Assembly: GCF_008923205.2 (NCBI RefSeq)
Contig: NZ_WBMS02000005.1
Span: 1-56,143 of the forward strand
Direction: 5' to 3'
DNA length: 56,143 nucleotides
Source of the DNA: Actinomadura physcomitrii
GTDB taxonomy: Bacteria > Actinomycetota > Actinomycetes > Streptosporangiales > Streptosporangiaceae
Shown here in pieces: positions 1 through 8,544 of this stretch. Within the stretch, counting starts at the first letter, position 1; every line of letters begins with the position of its first letter. Under the pieces are notes generated by a model. The model worked only from the letters and a program-made list of their open reading frames with translations, did not search any database and was not told where the DNA came from. The translations under genes were made by a program, and so were the position numbers.

Positions 1-41
1 GGAGTTGACCGGTACTAATAGGCCGAGTGGCTTGAACACAC
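1..41 (+). rRNA. rrl: 23S rRNA, 3' end only
   Basis: The first bases carry the conserved 3'-terminal helix of bacterial 23S rRNA (GTTGACCGGTACTAATAGG then CCGAG). Only this tip lies in the window. The exact mature 3' end is estimated and could be a few bases either way. It belongs to the same operon as the 5S gene downstream. Confidence 0.9.
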
Positions 42-91
42 TGAACGTTCAAAGCATCTCGCTGTTGTGTGGAGTGTTCGCGTCCCTGTGT

Positions 92-116
92 GGTTCCCAG
101 GAAGCAACCGGGAACC
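92..116 (+). other. 23S-5S spacer hairpin (probable rRNA processing stem)
   Basis: Within the 23S-5S spacer, GGTTCCC at 92-98 is perfectly complementary to GGGAACC at 110-116, giving a 7-bp stem with an 11-nt loop. Spacer stems like this commonly serve pre-rRNA processing. A role here is inference from position. Confidence 0.35.
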
Positions 117-198
117 CGTGTTGATAAGTGAAGATTCTCGAGCCGGCTGCTCCGGGACGTCGAGTTTGCCCACTCCTTAGTTGGGGTGGTGCGTGAGG

Positions 199-316
199 CG
201 TTCGGTGGTCATGGCGGAGGGGAAACACCCGGTCCCATTCCGAACCCGGAAGTTAAGCCCTTCAGCGCCGATGGTACTGCATGGGAGACTGTGTGGGAGA
301 GTAGGACACCGCCGGA
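199..316 (+). rRNA. rrf: 5S ribosomal RNA
   Basis: The segment carries the actinobacterial 5S landmarks in order: TTCGGTGGTCATGGCGGAGG near the 5' end, CATTCCGAACCCGGAAGTTA (loop B/C), CAGCGCCGATGGTACTGCAT (loop E region) and GGGAGAGTAGGACACCGCCG at the 3' end. The 5' and 3' ends are complementary, closing helix I. The length of about 118 nt is normal. The ends are accurate to a few nt. Confidence 0.95.
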
Positions 317-325
317 CATTTATTG

Positions 326-365
326 GTCGAGGGTCGCACCCCGTTTTTCGGGGGCGGCCCTCGAC
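326..365 (+). terminator. rRNA operon terminator hairpin
   Basis: GTCGAGGG (326-333) pairs with CCCTCGAC (358-365), and the inner CCCCG/CGGGG arms flank a TTTTT loop. The stem sits about 10 nt after the 5S 3' end and lacks a downstream U tract, as is common in high-GC actinomycetes. Confidence 0.75.
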
Positions 366-423
366 GCATGTCATGGCTCTGCCGAAGTAGGCTGCAGGAG
401 TCCACGAACCACCATCAAGAACA

Positions 424-2436
424 GTGACGGACGTGATGAGCGCGGAAGAGGACGGCCGCAGCGACGACAACCGCGGGCGGCGGGGGAAGAACGGCGGGCA
501 CGGCACGCCCGGCGCTCGTGGGGGCACCGGCGGGTCGGGTGCGCGCGGCAGCGGTGGTCCTCGCGGATCCGCGCCTCGCAACGGCGGCCCGAAGGGCGGC
601 AAGGGCCGTTCCGGCCCCGGCGGTGGCTGGAAGGGCCGCGACGGCCAGGGCCGGCGCAGCGATCGGCCGTCCGGCCGCCCGTTCCGGGGGAGCGACGACC
701 GTCGTGGTGGCGAGGGAGCCCCCCGTGAGCGGCGCGATGACCGGTTCGGCGGCGGCGAGCGGCGGAGCGGCGGGCCGCGTGATGAGGGGCGTGCCGGCGC
801 TCCCGGCGGTCAGCGCGGTGGGAAGCCGGGCGCCCGGGGCGACCGGCGCTTCGGCGACCAGCGCGGCCCCCGCACGGGGCAGGGCGCCGGCGGCGGTCGG
901 TTCGGTGGTGGCCAAGGGCCGCGCGGTGAGAAGCGTGACGACCGTTTCGGTGGTGCGCGTGGCGGTGGCCCGGGGTCGCGCGGTGAGGGGCGCGAGCAGC
1001 GGTTCGGCGGTCCCCGGGGAGAGCGTCGGGAGGGCGGCTTCGGCGGCGGTCGGGGGCCGCGGGGCGAGAGCCGCGGCGGCAGGCCCGGAAGCCCGCGTGG
1101 CGAGGCGCGCCCGGGCGGGCCTCGGGAGGAGTCTCGTCCCGGTGCGCGGCAGGGTGACCGCAGGTTCGAGGGTCGGCCGAAGGACCGCCGATTCCAGGAC
1201 CGTGATGAGCGCGGTGGCCGCGACGGCGGCCGTCCCGGCGGAGGCTTCCGCCAGGAACGGCCGGCAGGGCGCCGGTTCGAGGGCGATCGGGAGCGGCCGC
1301 GCGGCCGGCGCGACGACGGTTACCGGGGGCGCGGTTCCGGACGTCCCGGTGAGCGGGGTGGACGTCCGCACGGTCCGGGACGCGGACGTCCCGAGGCGGC
1401 CGAGCGGGAGCGTCCGGCCCCCAAGCACGACGATCCGGTGCTGCCCGACGACGTCACCGGTGAGGAACTGGACGCGGAGGCGCGCGCGGAACTGCGGACG
1501 CTGCCCAAGGACCTCGCCGAGCGCGTGGCGCGGCACCTGGTGATGGCGGGACGGCTTTCCGAGGACGAGGCGGAGCAGGCGTACAAGCACGCCCGCGCCG
1601 CGCGCCGGCTGGCGTCCCGTGTCGGCATCGTCCGCGAGGCCGCCGGGATCGCCGCGTACCAGAACGGGGAGTGGGCGGAGGCGCTCGCCGAGCTGCGGGC
1701 GGCCCGCAGGCTCGGCGCGGGCGACGACTCGTACCTGCCCGTCATGGCGGACTGCGAGCGGGGCCTGGGACGGCCCGAACGGGCTCTCGACGTGATCAAA
1801 TCGCCGGAGGCGGACCGGCTCGACCCGATGGGCCGGGTGGAGCTGCGGATCGTGGAGTCGGGCGTGCGTCGCGACCTCGGCCAGTACGACGCGGCCGTCG
1901 TGACGCTGCAGATTCCCGAGCTGCGCGACCGGCGGTTGAAGCCCTGGTCGGCGCGGCTGTTCTACGCCTACGCGGACGCGCTCACCGAGGCGGGACGCGG
2001 GGACGAGGCGTCCGACTGGTTCGCCCGGGCCGCCGCGGCGGACCGCGACGGCGAGACCGACGCCGCCGAGCGCTACGCCGAACTCGAAGGCCTCCACATC
2101 CTCGACACCGAAGAGGACGGCGAGGAGACCGCCGAGGCCCTCGACTCCCGGCAGGAGCCGGAGGACGAGGCCGGTGACGAGGCGGCGGCGCCGGACGAGC
2201 CGGTCGAGGAGGCACCGGAGATCGTCACGGCGACGGACATCCAGTTCAAGCCCGCCGACCCGGAGATCCTGGAGCCGGTGCCGGACGAGGCTCCCGAGGC
2301 GCCGGCGGTGTTCCTCGAGCCCAAGACCGTCGAGCCCGGGCCCGAGCTCGACCAGGCCGCCGTGGAGGCCGAGCCTCCGGCGGAGGCCCAGGGCGACGAG
2401 GAGCGGCCGGGCGAGGAGCCGAAGGCCGGCGACTGA
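424..2436 (+). CDS. RGG-box low-complexity / TPR-like protein (670 aa)
   Basis: The protein has three blocks. Residues ~1-335 are low-complexity and rich in Gly, Arg and Asp, with many RGG/RG dipeptides and recurring RFGG units. Residues ~340-560 are Ala/Leu/Glu-rich helices with TPR-like character (for example YQNGEWAEALAELRAARRLG). Residues ~560-670 form a strongly acidic Glu/Asp/Pro tail. It starts at GTG 424; an in-frame ATG at 436 is an alternative, and neither has a strong SD. Similar basic RG-rich plus TPR proteins occur in actinomycetes without assigned function. The RGG block suggests RNA or nucleic-acid binding and the TPR block protein contacts, both inferred. It lies directly behind the rRNA operon and ends in a strong hairpin, so it looks monocistronic. 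The reading frame is supported because the central block aligns with TPR patterning; antisense frames there are compositional shadows. Confidence 0.85.
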   Translation: MTDVMSAEEDGRSDDNRGRRGKNGGHGTPGARGGTGGSGARGSGGPRGSAPRNGGPKGGKGRSGPGGGWKGRDGQGRRSDRPSGRPFRGSDDRRGGEGAPRERRDDRFGGGERRSGGPRDEGRAGAPGGQRGGKPGARGDRRFGDQRGPRTGQGAGGGRFGGGQGPRGEKRDDRFGGARGGGPGSRGEGREQRFGGPRGERREGGFGGGRGPRGESRGGRPGSPRGEARPGGPREESRPGARQGDRRFEGRPKDRRFQDRDERGGRDGGRPGGGFRQERPAGRRFEGDRERPRGRRDDGYRGRGSGRPGERGGRPHGPGRGRPEAAERERPAPKHDDPVLPDDVTGEELDAEARAELRTLPKDLAERVARHLVMAGRLSEDEAEQAYKHARAARRLASRVGIVREAAGIAAYQNGEWAEALAELRAARRLGAGDDSYLPVMADCERGLGRPERALDVIKSPEADRLDPMGRVELRIVESGVRRDLGQYDAAVVTLQIPELRDRRLKPWSARLFYAYADALTEAGRGDEASDWFARAAAADRDGETDAAERYAELEGLHILDTEEDGEETAEALDSRQEPEDEAGDEAAAPDEPVEEAPEIVTATDIQFKPADPEILEPVPDEAPEAPAVFLEPKTVEPGPELDQAAVEAEPPAEAQGDEERPGEEPKAGD

Positions 2437-2447
2437 CGATCGGCAGA

Positions 2448-2480
2448 GCCGGGTTCCGGACGCGGCGTCCGGAACCCGGC
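2448..2480 (+). terminator. Intrinsic-type hairpin after the RGG/TPR gene
   Basis: GCCGGGTTCCGGAC (2448-2461) is the exact reverse complement of GTCCGGAACCCGGC (2467-2480), separated by only 5 nt. The perfect 14-bp GC-rich stem starts 11 nt after the TGA at 2436. No U tract follows. Confidence 0.75.
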
Positions 2481-2559
2481 CCGACCTGCGCGATGTCCGG
2501 AAAGTGAGAAAGAACCGAAAAATGATCTTCTGTGGGGAATCGCGGCTAGGCTTTCCCGC

Positions 2560-3363
2560 ATGACGGCCGGTGAGGAAGAGATCGCGCCCAAGGGCATCGA
2601 CGTCACGACCCCGCACATCGCGCGGATCTACGACTACTGGCTCGGCGGCAAGGACAACTTCGCCGCGGACCGCGCGGCCGCGGAGCAGGTGATGCTCGCG
2701 ACGCCGACGATCAAGCCGGGCGTGACCGAGAACCGGGCCTTCCTGAGCCGCGCCGTCCGGTCGATGGTGGCGGAGGGCGTCACCCAGTTCCTCGACATCG
2801 GCACCGGCATTCCCACCGCGAACAACACGCACATGGTCGCGCAGGCCGCCGATCCCGAGTGCCGGGTCGTGTACGTCGACAACGACCCGATCGTGCTCGC
2901 GCACGCGCGCGCCCTGCTGTCCGGCGTGACGGCGCCGACCTCGTTCGTCGACGCCGACCTGCGCGACGCGGGCCGGATCCTGGAGGAGGCCGGGCGCCTG
3001 CTCGATTTCGAGCGTCCGGTGGGCCTGCTGCTGATCGCTGTGCTGCACTGCATCCCGGACGACGACGATCCCCGAGGCGTCATCGGCACGTTCCTGGACG
3101 CCCTCGCGCCCGGCAGCTTCGTCGCGATCACGCATCCGGGCATCGACCAGCTGCCCGAGCAGATGGCGGCCGCTGAGGACGCCCTCACCAAGGCGATGGG
3201 CTTCCGCGTGACGTTCCGCACCCATGAAGGGGTCAGCGCGTTCTTCTCGGGACTCGACCTGCTCGAGCCGGGCGTCGTCCCGGTCCAGGACTGGCGGCCG
3301 GACGCGGACGCGGCGCCGTCGCCCACGACCGGCATGTGGGGCGGCGTCGCCCGCAAGCGGTGA
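2560..3363 (+). CDS. SAM-dependent methyltransferase, DUF574/Methyltransf_19 type
   Basis: This 267-aa protein opens with the family hallmark ARIYDYWLGGKDNFAADR (residues ~14-32). It then has a Rossmann SAM-binding segment with FLDIGTGIPTANNTH (~78-92) and an acidic strand-2 end, VVYVDNDPIVLAHARALL. Full-length members run about 260-280 aa, so this looks complete. The family is abundant in Streptomyces/Actinomadura-like genomes and its substrates are mostly unknown. The ATG at 2560 immediately precedes the conserved core. A TAGGCT hexamer about 8 nt upstream of the ATG could be a -10, implying a very short leader. It ends 62 nt from the convergent hydrolase remnant. The methyltransferase assignment is firm; the substrate is unknown. 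Confidence 0.92.
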   Translation: MTAGEEEIAPKGIDVTTPHIARIYDYWLGGKDNFAADRAAAEQVMLATPTIKPGVTENRAFLSRAVRSMVAEGVTQFLDIGTGIPTANNTHMVAQAADPECRVVYVDNDPIVLAHARALLSGVTAPTSFVDADLRDAGRILEEAGRLLDFERPVGLLLIAVLHCIPDDDDPRGVIGTFLDALAPGSFVAITHPGIDQLPEQMAAAEDALTKAMGFRVTFRTHEGVSAFFSGLDLLEPGVVPVQDWRPDADAAPSPTTGMWGGVARKR

Positions 3364-3424
3364 CCGCCGCCCGGCGGACCCCCGCGGCGGACCCACCCGC
3401 GGCGGACGCCGGGGGCGGCGGACG

Positions 3425-4078
3425 TCAGCCGGTGAGGAAGGCGCCGATCTCGCGGGCCACCGTCTCGGGTTCGTCGAGCATCGACAGGACGTAGGCGCCG
3501 GGGACCTCGGCGTACCGGCCGGCGGGCAGCAACTCGGCCAGCCGCAGGCCGTGCTCGGGCGGCATGACCCGGTTGTCGGGCGGCCACAGGACGAGCGCCG
3601 GGCCGGTGAACCCGCGCAGCGCCTCGGTGTCGCGGACGAGTTCGGGTCCGTGGAACGGGCTCCGCCAGTAGGCGAGCAGGTCGCGGTGGACGCCCGCGTC
3701 GCGCAGCAGCGGCTCGGTCCATCGCCGGACGAGGGCGTCCGGCACCGGCCGCCGCGCCATCTGCCCGAACAGGAGCGGGAGCCGCCGGAGCGGGCCGATG
3801 CGCAGATGGCGGGCGGCGAGGCGGAGCCCGCCGGGGATCCGCGACGCGATCATGACCATACGGCCGGGCAGGCCGGGCGGGAAGTTGCCGAACGCCTCGC
3901 ACGGCAGGACCACCAGGCGGAAGACCCGCCGGTCGAGGCCGTGGGCGGTGAGGAGCAGCCCGCCGCCCCAGTCGCTGTGGACGAGCGTGACGCCGTCCAG
4001 GTCGAGGGCGTCGAGGAAGTCGGCGACGATGCGGACCTGGCCGCGCAGGGTGAGGTGCGCGGCGGCGCTGCGGGCCAC
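3425..4078 (-). pseudogene. alpha/beta-hydrolase, 5'-truncated remnant
   Basis: The reading frame encodes the C-terminal ~217 residues of a haloalkane-dehalogenase/epoxide-hydrolase-like alpha/beta hydrolase. The segment AHLTLRGQVRIVADFLDALD is followed by VTLVHSDWGGGLLL (nucleophile elbow region, with the Asp of SDWGG as candidate nucleophile). A late GPALVLWPPDNRVMPPEHG strand-loop follows. The usual first 60-70 residues (strands beta1-beta4 with the HG oxyanion motif) are missing. The frame begins exactly where a likewise truncated TetR gene begins on the other strand at about 4078. The nominal start, VARSAAAHLTLRG, enters mid-domain. It is probably non-functional, though some expression from a secondary start cannot be excluded. 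Confidence 0.8.
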
Positions 4079-4520
4079 GGGCGCCGCCTACATCCAGCTG
4101 CTTTCGCTGCTGCTCGACCCTTGCGACGATCTACCGGAAGGCGTCGAGGCCGTGTTCGCCGCCGCCGCGGACGACATGCGCGGCACCGGCTGGGCGAACA
4201 TGTGCCCGGTCGGCACGGTGACGGGCGAGGTCGCCGATGTCGAACCGATGCTGCGGGAGGTCGCCGCCGAGGTGATGGGCGGCTGGATCGAGGAGGGCAC
4301 CCGCTACCTCACCGGCCGCGGACTGCCGGAACCGGCCGCGCGCAGCGCGATGCACGCCCTCCTGACGGCGCTCGAAGGCGCGTTCCTCTTGGCCCGCGGC
4401 CTGCGCTCGACCGAGCCGTTCCTGGCCGCCGGACGCTCCGTCGCGACCTACGTCCGCTCGCTCACCGAGCAGGTCGTCGGCGACCCGGCCCGTCCGGCGA
4501 CCCGTGCCGCCCCGGCCTGA
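4079..4520 (+). pseudogene. TetR-family regulator, C-terminal remnant (LmrA/YxaF-like)
   Basis: From about 4079 the frame encodes AAYIQLLSLLLDPCDDLPEG, then GTGWANMCPVGTVTGEVADV, and continues to TGA at 4520. This is the ligand-binding domain of LmrA/YxaF-type TetR regulators, with the family-typical CPVGTV segment. The N-terminal helix-turn-helix (about 75 aa) is absent. Upstream in the same frame the ORF is only antisense to the truncated hydrolase. Divergent TetR-hydrolase pairs are a common arrangement, so one deletion across the shared promoter region would explain both losses. No DNA-binding domain remains, so regulatory function is unlikely. Confidence 0.8.
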
Positions 4521-4542
4521 TGCGCCGGGCGCCGTGCGGTGG

Positions 4543-5478
4543 TCAGGCGTGCCGGTCGAGGGCGTGCATGATGCCCGCGACGTTGTTGACCGGGTTGTTG
4601 AGGACGTCGTACTTGGCGGCCAGCTCGGGGTCGACATCGGCGCTGTTGATCGCGTAGCGGTCCCTGGTGCGTTCCACCACCATCGCGACGGCGTGGTCGA
4701 GTTCGAGGCCCTGCTCGCGGGCGTCGCGGACGGCGTCGACCCACACGCGCAGCTCCTCAGCGGAACGCTCGAGCGTGCTCTCGACCTCGGTGACCGGGCC
4801 GTAGTGCGCGAACAGCAGGCGCTGCGGGCCGAGGTCGCGGAACCTGCCGAGCGAGGCGAGGGCCGTGTCGAGGTCGAAGTCCGGCGGCGGGGTGGCGGGC
4901 CGGACGTCCGCCGTCTCGGGGATGTAGATGCCGGCGGCGTCGCCGACGTACAGGTCGCCGGTGCCGGAGTCGACGAGCCCGACGTGGTGCTTGGCATGGC
5001 CGGGGGAGTAGTGCGACTCCAGCCGGCGGCCGCCGCCGAGGTCGACCACGCCGGTGTCCTCGACGGCGCGGATGCGCGCCGAGTCGGTCGGCTTCAGCTC
5101 GCCGAACAGGGTGTCGAGGGCGTCGCCCCACACCATCCGGGCGCTGCGCATGAGGCGGGACGGGTCGGCGAGGTGCCGGGCGCCCTTCTCGTGCACGACG
5201 ATCTCGGCCTGCGGGTACAGCGCGGCGATGTCGCCGACGCCGCCCGCGTGGTCGAGGTGGATGTGGGTGACCACCACGCTCGCGAGGTCGTCCGCGCCGA
5301 CGCCGAGCTCGTCCAGCGCCCGCCGCACGACGGGCGCCGAGCCGGCGGTCCCGGGCTCGATCAGGCACGGCCGGTCGGCGAGGACCAGGTACGCGGCGGT
5401 GATCCCGGAGTGGCCCGCCAGCAAGGTGTCGATCTCGTAGACGTCTCCGCCGAGGGGGGTGATGTTCGAAGAGGCCAT
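4543..5478 (-). CDS. MBL-fold metallo-hydrolase
   Basis: This 311-aa protein has the complete metallo-beta-lactamase metal signature VVTHIHLDHAGG (residues ~88-99). A later metal-binding SPGHAKHHVGLVD follows (~158-170), then a DLYVGDAAGIY strand with the bridging Asp. The C-terminal ~90 residues form a helical extension seen in glyoxalase-II-like MBL proteins. It starts at ATG 5478 and ends before the TetR remnant. The family covers thioesterases, lactonases and related hydrolases; the substrate is not predictable here. The next minus-strand gene upstream (DUF1015) is 82 nt away and could be co-transcribed. Confidence 0.9.
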   Translation of the reverse strand: MASSNITPLGGDVYEIDTLLAGHSGITAAYLVLADRPCLIEPGTAGSAPVVRRALDELGVGADDLASVVVTHIHLDHAGGVGDIAALYPQAEIVVHEKGARHLADPSRLMRSARMVWGDALDTLFGELKPTDSARIRAVEDTGVVDLGGGRRLESHYSPGHAKHHVGLVDSGTGDLYVGDAAGIYIPETADVRPATPPPDFDLDTALASLGRFRDLGPQRLLFAHYGPVTEVESTLERSAEELRVWVDAVRDAREQGLELDHAVAMVVERTRDRYAINSADVDPELAAKYDVLNNPVNNVAGIMHALDRHA

Positions 5479-5560
5479 GCGCAGATCATCGCCCCCGGCG
5501 GTCCGGCGCGGCCACCCGGGGGCGGGCCGGCGACGGGCGGGCGGGCAGTGGACGTCATCG

Positions 5561-6904
5561 TCATCGCTCGCCTTCCGGGTCGAGGAGGCGCAGGACGAGG
5601 CCCGTCCGGGGCTTCGGGCCGAACGAGGTGGACTTGCGCGGCACCCGCTCGCCGCCGTTCGCGACGGCCAGGACGTCCTCGACCCTCAGCGGGTTGAGGA
5701 CGACGGCGGTGCCGCCCGCGCGGCGGGCGCGGTCGAGGGCGGCGGACGGGTCGTCGTGCACGACCTCGATGGCGTTCTCGTTCTCGGGGACGTTCCAAAG
5801 GTCCCCGACGAGGAGGTGGTCGAGGACCGCGGTGTCCAGGCGGCGCCAGCGCGGCGAGTGCTCGGACGGCATCACCCGGGCCAGCGCGGCGGGGTCGGGA
5901 TCGGTCAGCAGGTGCAGCGCCTCGCCGCCGCCGAGCAGGAACGCGGGGCCCCGCGCGCCGCCGAGCGCCCGCATGGCATGGTTCTCGTCCGCGAACTCGG
6001 TGACGTGGAAGGCCTTGCGCGCGCGCTCGACGGCGTCGCCGGGCGCCAGGCCCGGCAGGACGCGGTGGATCGCGCCGAGATGCGGCGGGTACCGCGTCGA
6101 GTCGACGAGCAGCGCCAGCCCCCGGTCCCACGGGCCGGGACCGTCCCCGGCGGCGTGATGGCGCGCCTGCAGGGCGCGGTACGTGGCGTAGCGGTGGTGG
6201 CCGTCGGCGATCAGCGCCTGCCTGCCGCGCAGGTCGGCGGAGACGCGCGCGTGCAGCGCGGGATCGGCGATCCGCCACAGCCGGTGCGTGAGCCCGTCGT
6301 CGGCGCGGAAGCCGAGCAGCGGCTCGTCCCGCGCCGCGTCGTCGACGATCCGGGTCGCGTCGCCGCCGCCCTCGTACACCAGGAAGATCGGTTCGAGGTT
6401 GGCGCGGGCCGCCGCCATCAGCGCCAGCCGGTCGCGGACCGGGCCGGGGAACACGTTCTCGTGCGGCAGGACGACCCGGTCGGCCTCCGCCCGCAGCCCC
6501 AGCGCGCCGACCAGGCCGCGCTGCAGCACCGTTCCGTCCTCGGCCGCCTCGTAGACGTACAGGGCCGGGTCGGGGTCGGTGGTGAGGATCCCGTCGGCGA
6601 GCCAGCGGCGCAGCGTCTCGCCCGCCTCCCGGTAGCTCTCCCCGGCCGCGCGCGGCATGTTCAGCCGGACGATGTTGTGCCCGCCGCCCGACAGCAGCCG
6701 ACCGACCTCCGCGTCGTCCAGCAGGTCGTACGGGGGCGTGGTCACCGCGGCCAGGTCGCCCGCCGCCTCCGGGGCGAACCGGACGCCGCGGAACGGCGCC
6801 AGCTCCAGCCCGCCGCCCGTCGCGGGCCCCGCGGACCCGAAGATCCGGGCGCTGAACTGTTCCGGTCCGAGCCCGTAGGGGAGGTCGTCGTCCACTGTGG
6901 GCAT
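5561..6904 (-). CDS. DUF1015 family protein
   Basis: This 447-aa protein has the DUF1015 signature near the N terminus: LELAPFRGVRFAPEAAGDL then TTPPYDLLDD (residues ~34-65). The conserved IADGHHRYATYRALQARHH block lies near residue 225, with RRLDTAVLDHLL later. The His-rich ADGHHRY motif suggests a metal or nucleotide site. DUF1015 proteins are typically 400-450 aa and remain biochemically uncharacterised; some are linked to serine metabolism neighbourhoods. ATG 6904 was chosen because residues upstream of it have no family similarity and overlap the divergent TPR gene. The 72-bp gap to that gene probably holds divergent promoters. Confidence 0.88.
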   Translation of the reverse strand: MPTVDDDLPYGLGPEQFSARIFGSAGPATGGGLELAPFRGVRFAPEAAGDLAAVTTPPYDLLDDAEVGRLLSGGGHNIVRLNMPRAAGESYREAGETLRRWLADGILTTDPDPALYVYEAAEDGTVLQRGLVGALGLRAEADRVVLPHENVFPGPVRDRLALMAAARANLEPIFLVYEGGGDATRIVDDAARDEPLLGFRADDGLTHRLWRIADPALHARVSADLRGRQALIADGHHRYATYRALQARHHAAGDGPGPWDRGLALLVDSTRYPPHLGAIHRVLPGLAPGDAVERARKAFHVTEFADENHAMRALGGARGPAFLLGGGEALHLLTDPDPAALARVMPSEHSPRWRRLDTAVLDHLLVGDLWNVPENENAIEVVHDDPSAALDRARRAGGTAVVLNPLRVEDVLAVANGGERVPRKSTSFGPKPRTGLVLRLLDPEGER

Positions 6905-6976
6905 GGTAATCAGCGACGGGCCCCCGCGCGTCGGCCGGGTACCGTCGAGGTGATCAAGGTCCGATGGGAGGTCCAC

Positions 6977-7420
6977 ATGAACGGTGAAGCACAGGGACGC
7001 CCGGACGATTCCCAAGGCGACGCGCCCGGCGAGCATCCGGCGGCCCCGGGCGGAGGGGTCTACGAGTGGTACACCCGCGGGCTGGAGCTGCTCCGCTCCG
7101 GCAGCGCGGCGGCCGCGCTCCAGCTGCTGACCAGGGCGGCGGAGGCCGAACCGGCGTCGCACAGCATCCGGGAGGCGCTCGCCCGGGCGCAGTTCGGCGC
7201 GCGGCAGTTCGGCGCGGCGGCCGAGAGCTTCCAGAGCATCGTGGAGGAGGAGCCCGCCGAGGACTACGCGCGCTTCGGGTTAGGGTTGTCGCTCAGCCGG
7301 ATGGGCGACTTCGAGGGCGCGGTCGAGCATCTCGCGCTCGCGGCGGCCATGCGTCCGGAGAACCAGGACTACGCGCGGGCGCTGCGGCACGCCCGGGCGA
7401 CCCTCGCGTCCCGCAGGTGA
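6977..7420 (+). CDS. Small TPR-repeat protein
   Basis: This 147-aa protein has a disordered N terminus (~30 aa). Three TPR-like helical hairpins follow: EWYTRGLELLRSGSAAAALQ, then REALARAQFGARQFGAAAES, then DYARFGLGLSLSRMGDFEGA. An SD GGAGG (6967-6971) lies 5 nt before ATG 6977, fixing the start. It is 84 nt upstream of the HAD phosphatase gene, and this TPR-HAD order recurs in actinomycetes, suggesting an operon. TPR proteins mediate protein contacts; the partner is unknown. It is probably cytoplasmic because no signal or membrane segment is visible. Confidence 0.88.
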   Translation: MNGEAQGRPDDSQGDAPGEHPAAPGGGVYEWYTRGLELLRSGSAAAALQLLTRAAEAEPASHSIREALARAQFGARQFGAAAESFQSIVEEEPAEDYARFGLGLSLSRMGDFEGAVEHLALAAAMRPENQDYARALRHARATLASRR

Positions 7421-7504
7421 CCCCCGCCCTCTCCAGACCCCGATCAGCGCCGCGCCCCTGAAGCCCCCGGAACGAGCTGTCCCCCCGATACCGAGGAGCG
7501 TGCG

Positions 7505-8518
7505 ATGAAGGGCAGTGACCGCCCCCTGAGCGAGGCGTACGACGTCGCCTTGCTGGACCTGGACGGCGTCGTGTACGTCGGCCAGCGGCCCGTTCCGGCG
7601 GCGGCGGACTCGCTCGCCAAGGCCCGCGCGGCGGGGCAGCGGCTGGCGTTCGTGACGAACAACGCGTCCCGGACGCCGTCCGCGGTGGCGGCGCTGCTCA
7701 ACGACGTCGGCGTCCCCGCGCACGCCGGCGACGTGGTGACCTCGGCGCAGGCCGCCGCCCGGCTGCTGGCCGAGCGGCTGCCCGCCGGGTCGGAGGTGCT
7801 GGTGGTCGGCGGGATGGGGCTGCGGCACGCCCTGTACGCGCGGGGGCTGCGGCCGGTGTCGGTGGCGTCCGGGCGCCCCCCGGCGGTCGTGCAGGGCTAC
7901 GACCCGCGGCTGTCGTACGGGCTGCTGTCCGAGGGCGCCCAGGCGGTCGGCATGGGCGCGCTGTTCGTCGGCTCCAACCGCGACCTGACGATCCCGGGAG
8001 GCGACGGCCCGCCGCACCCCGGCAACGGGGCGCTGCTGCGCGTGATCAGCTCGGCCACGGGCGTCGAGCCGATCGTGACGGGCAAGCCCGAGCGGCCGCT
8101 GCACCAGGAGTCGATCCTGCGGACGGGCGCCGAACGGCCCCTGGTCGTCGGCGACCGGCTCGACACCGACATCGAGGGCGCGCACAACGGCGGCGCCGAC
8201 AGCCTGCTGGTGTTCACCGGCGTCACCGACCACATGCAGGCCCTCACGGCGCCGCCCGAGCACCGCCCGACCTATCTGGCCCACGACCTGACCGGGCTGC
8301 TCGTCCCGCACCCCGAGGTGGCGCGGGACGGCGGCCGGCACTCCTGCGGGGGCTGGACGGTCACCCGGGACGGCGACCGGTTCGACGTCACCGGCTCGGG
8401 CGAGCCCTACGACGGCCTGCGCGCCCTGGCGTCCGCCGCCTGGCAGGACGCGGCCCCGCCGGCGGCGGAGACGCTCAGCGGCGCGCTGGACGCCCTGCGG
8501 CTGCCGCGGCTCCGCTGA
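7505..8518 (+). CDS. HAD-IIA family hydrolase (NagD/phosphoglycolate phosphatase-like)
   Basis: This 337-aa protein has all HAD motifs. Motif I is LLDLDGVVYVGQ (residues ~15-26, DxDG nucleophile region), motif II is FVTNNASRTPSAV (~50), the motif III Lys is in VTGKPERPLHQESI (~199), and motif IV is VVGDRLDTDIEGA (~215). A C2-type cap lies between motifs II and III, typical of NagD/AraL sugar- or nucleotide-phosphate phosphatases. A ~75-aa C-terminal extension is common in actinomycete members. GAGG about 10 nt upstream supports ATG 7505. The exact phosphate ester is not predictable. Confidence 0.9.
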   Translation: MKGSDRPLSEAYDVALLDLDGVVYVGQRPVPAAADSLAKARAAGQRLAFVTNNASRTPSAVAALLNDVGVPAHAGDVVTSAQAAARLLAERLPAGSEVLVVGGMGLRHALYARGLRPVSVASGRPPAVVQGYDPRLSYGLLSEGAQAVGMGALFVGSNRDLTIPGGDGPPHPGNGALLRVISSATGVEPIVTGKPERPLHQESILRTGAERPLVVGDRLDTDIEGAHNGGADSLLVFTGVTDHMQALTAPPEHRPTYLAHDLTGLLVPHPEVARDGGRHSCGGWTVTRDGDRFDVTGSGEPYDGLRALASAAWQDAAPPAAETLSGALDALRLPRLR

Positions 8519-8544
8519 CCGGCGCGATCACGGCCGGCGGCCCG

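Noticed and set aside
1..365. tRNA genes in or after the rRNA operon
   Set aside because: No cloverleaf-compatible segments or TTCRANY-type T-loops were seen near the rRNA genes or elsewhere in intergenic gaps.
415..3396. 993-aa minus-strand frame opposite the RGG/TPR and methyltransferase genes
   Set aside because: It spans two sense genes and a terminator and has low-complexity Ala/Thr/Arg composition. It is an antisense shadow.
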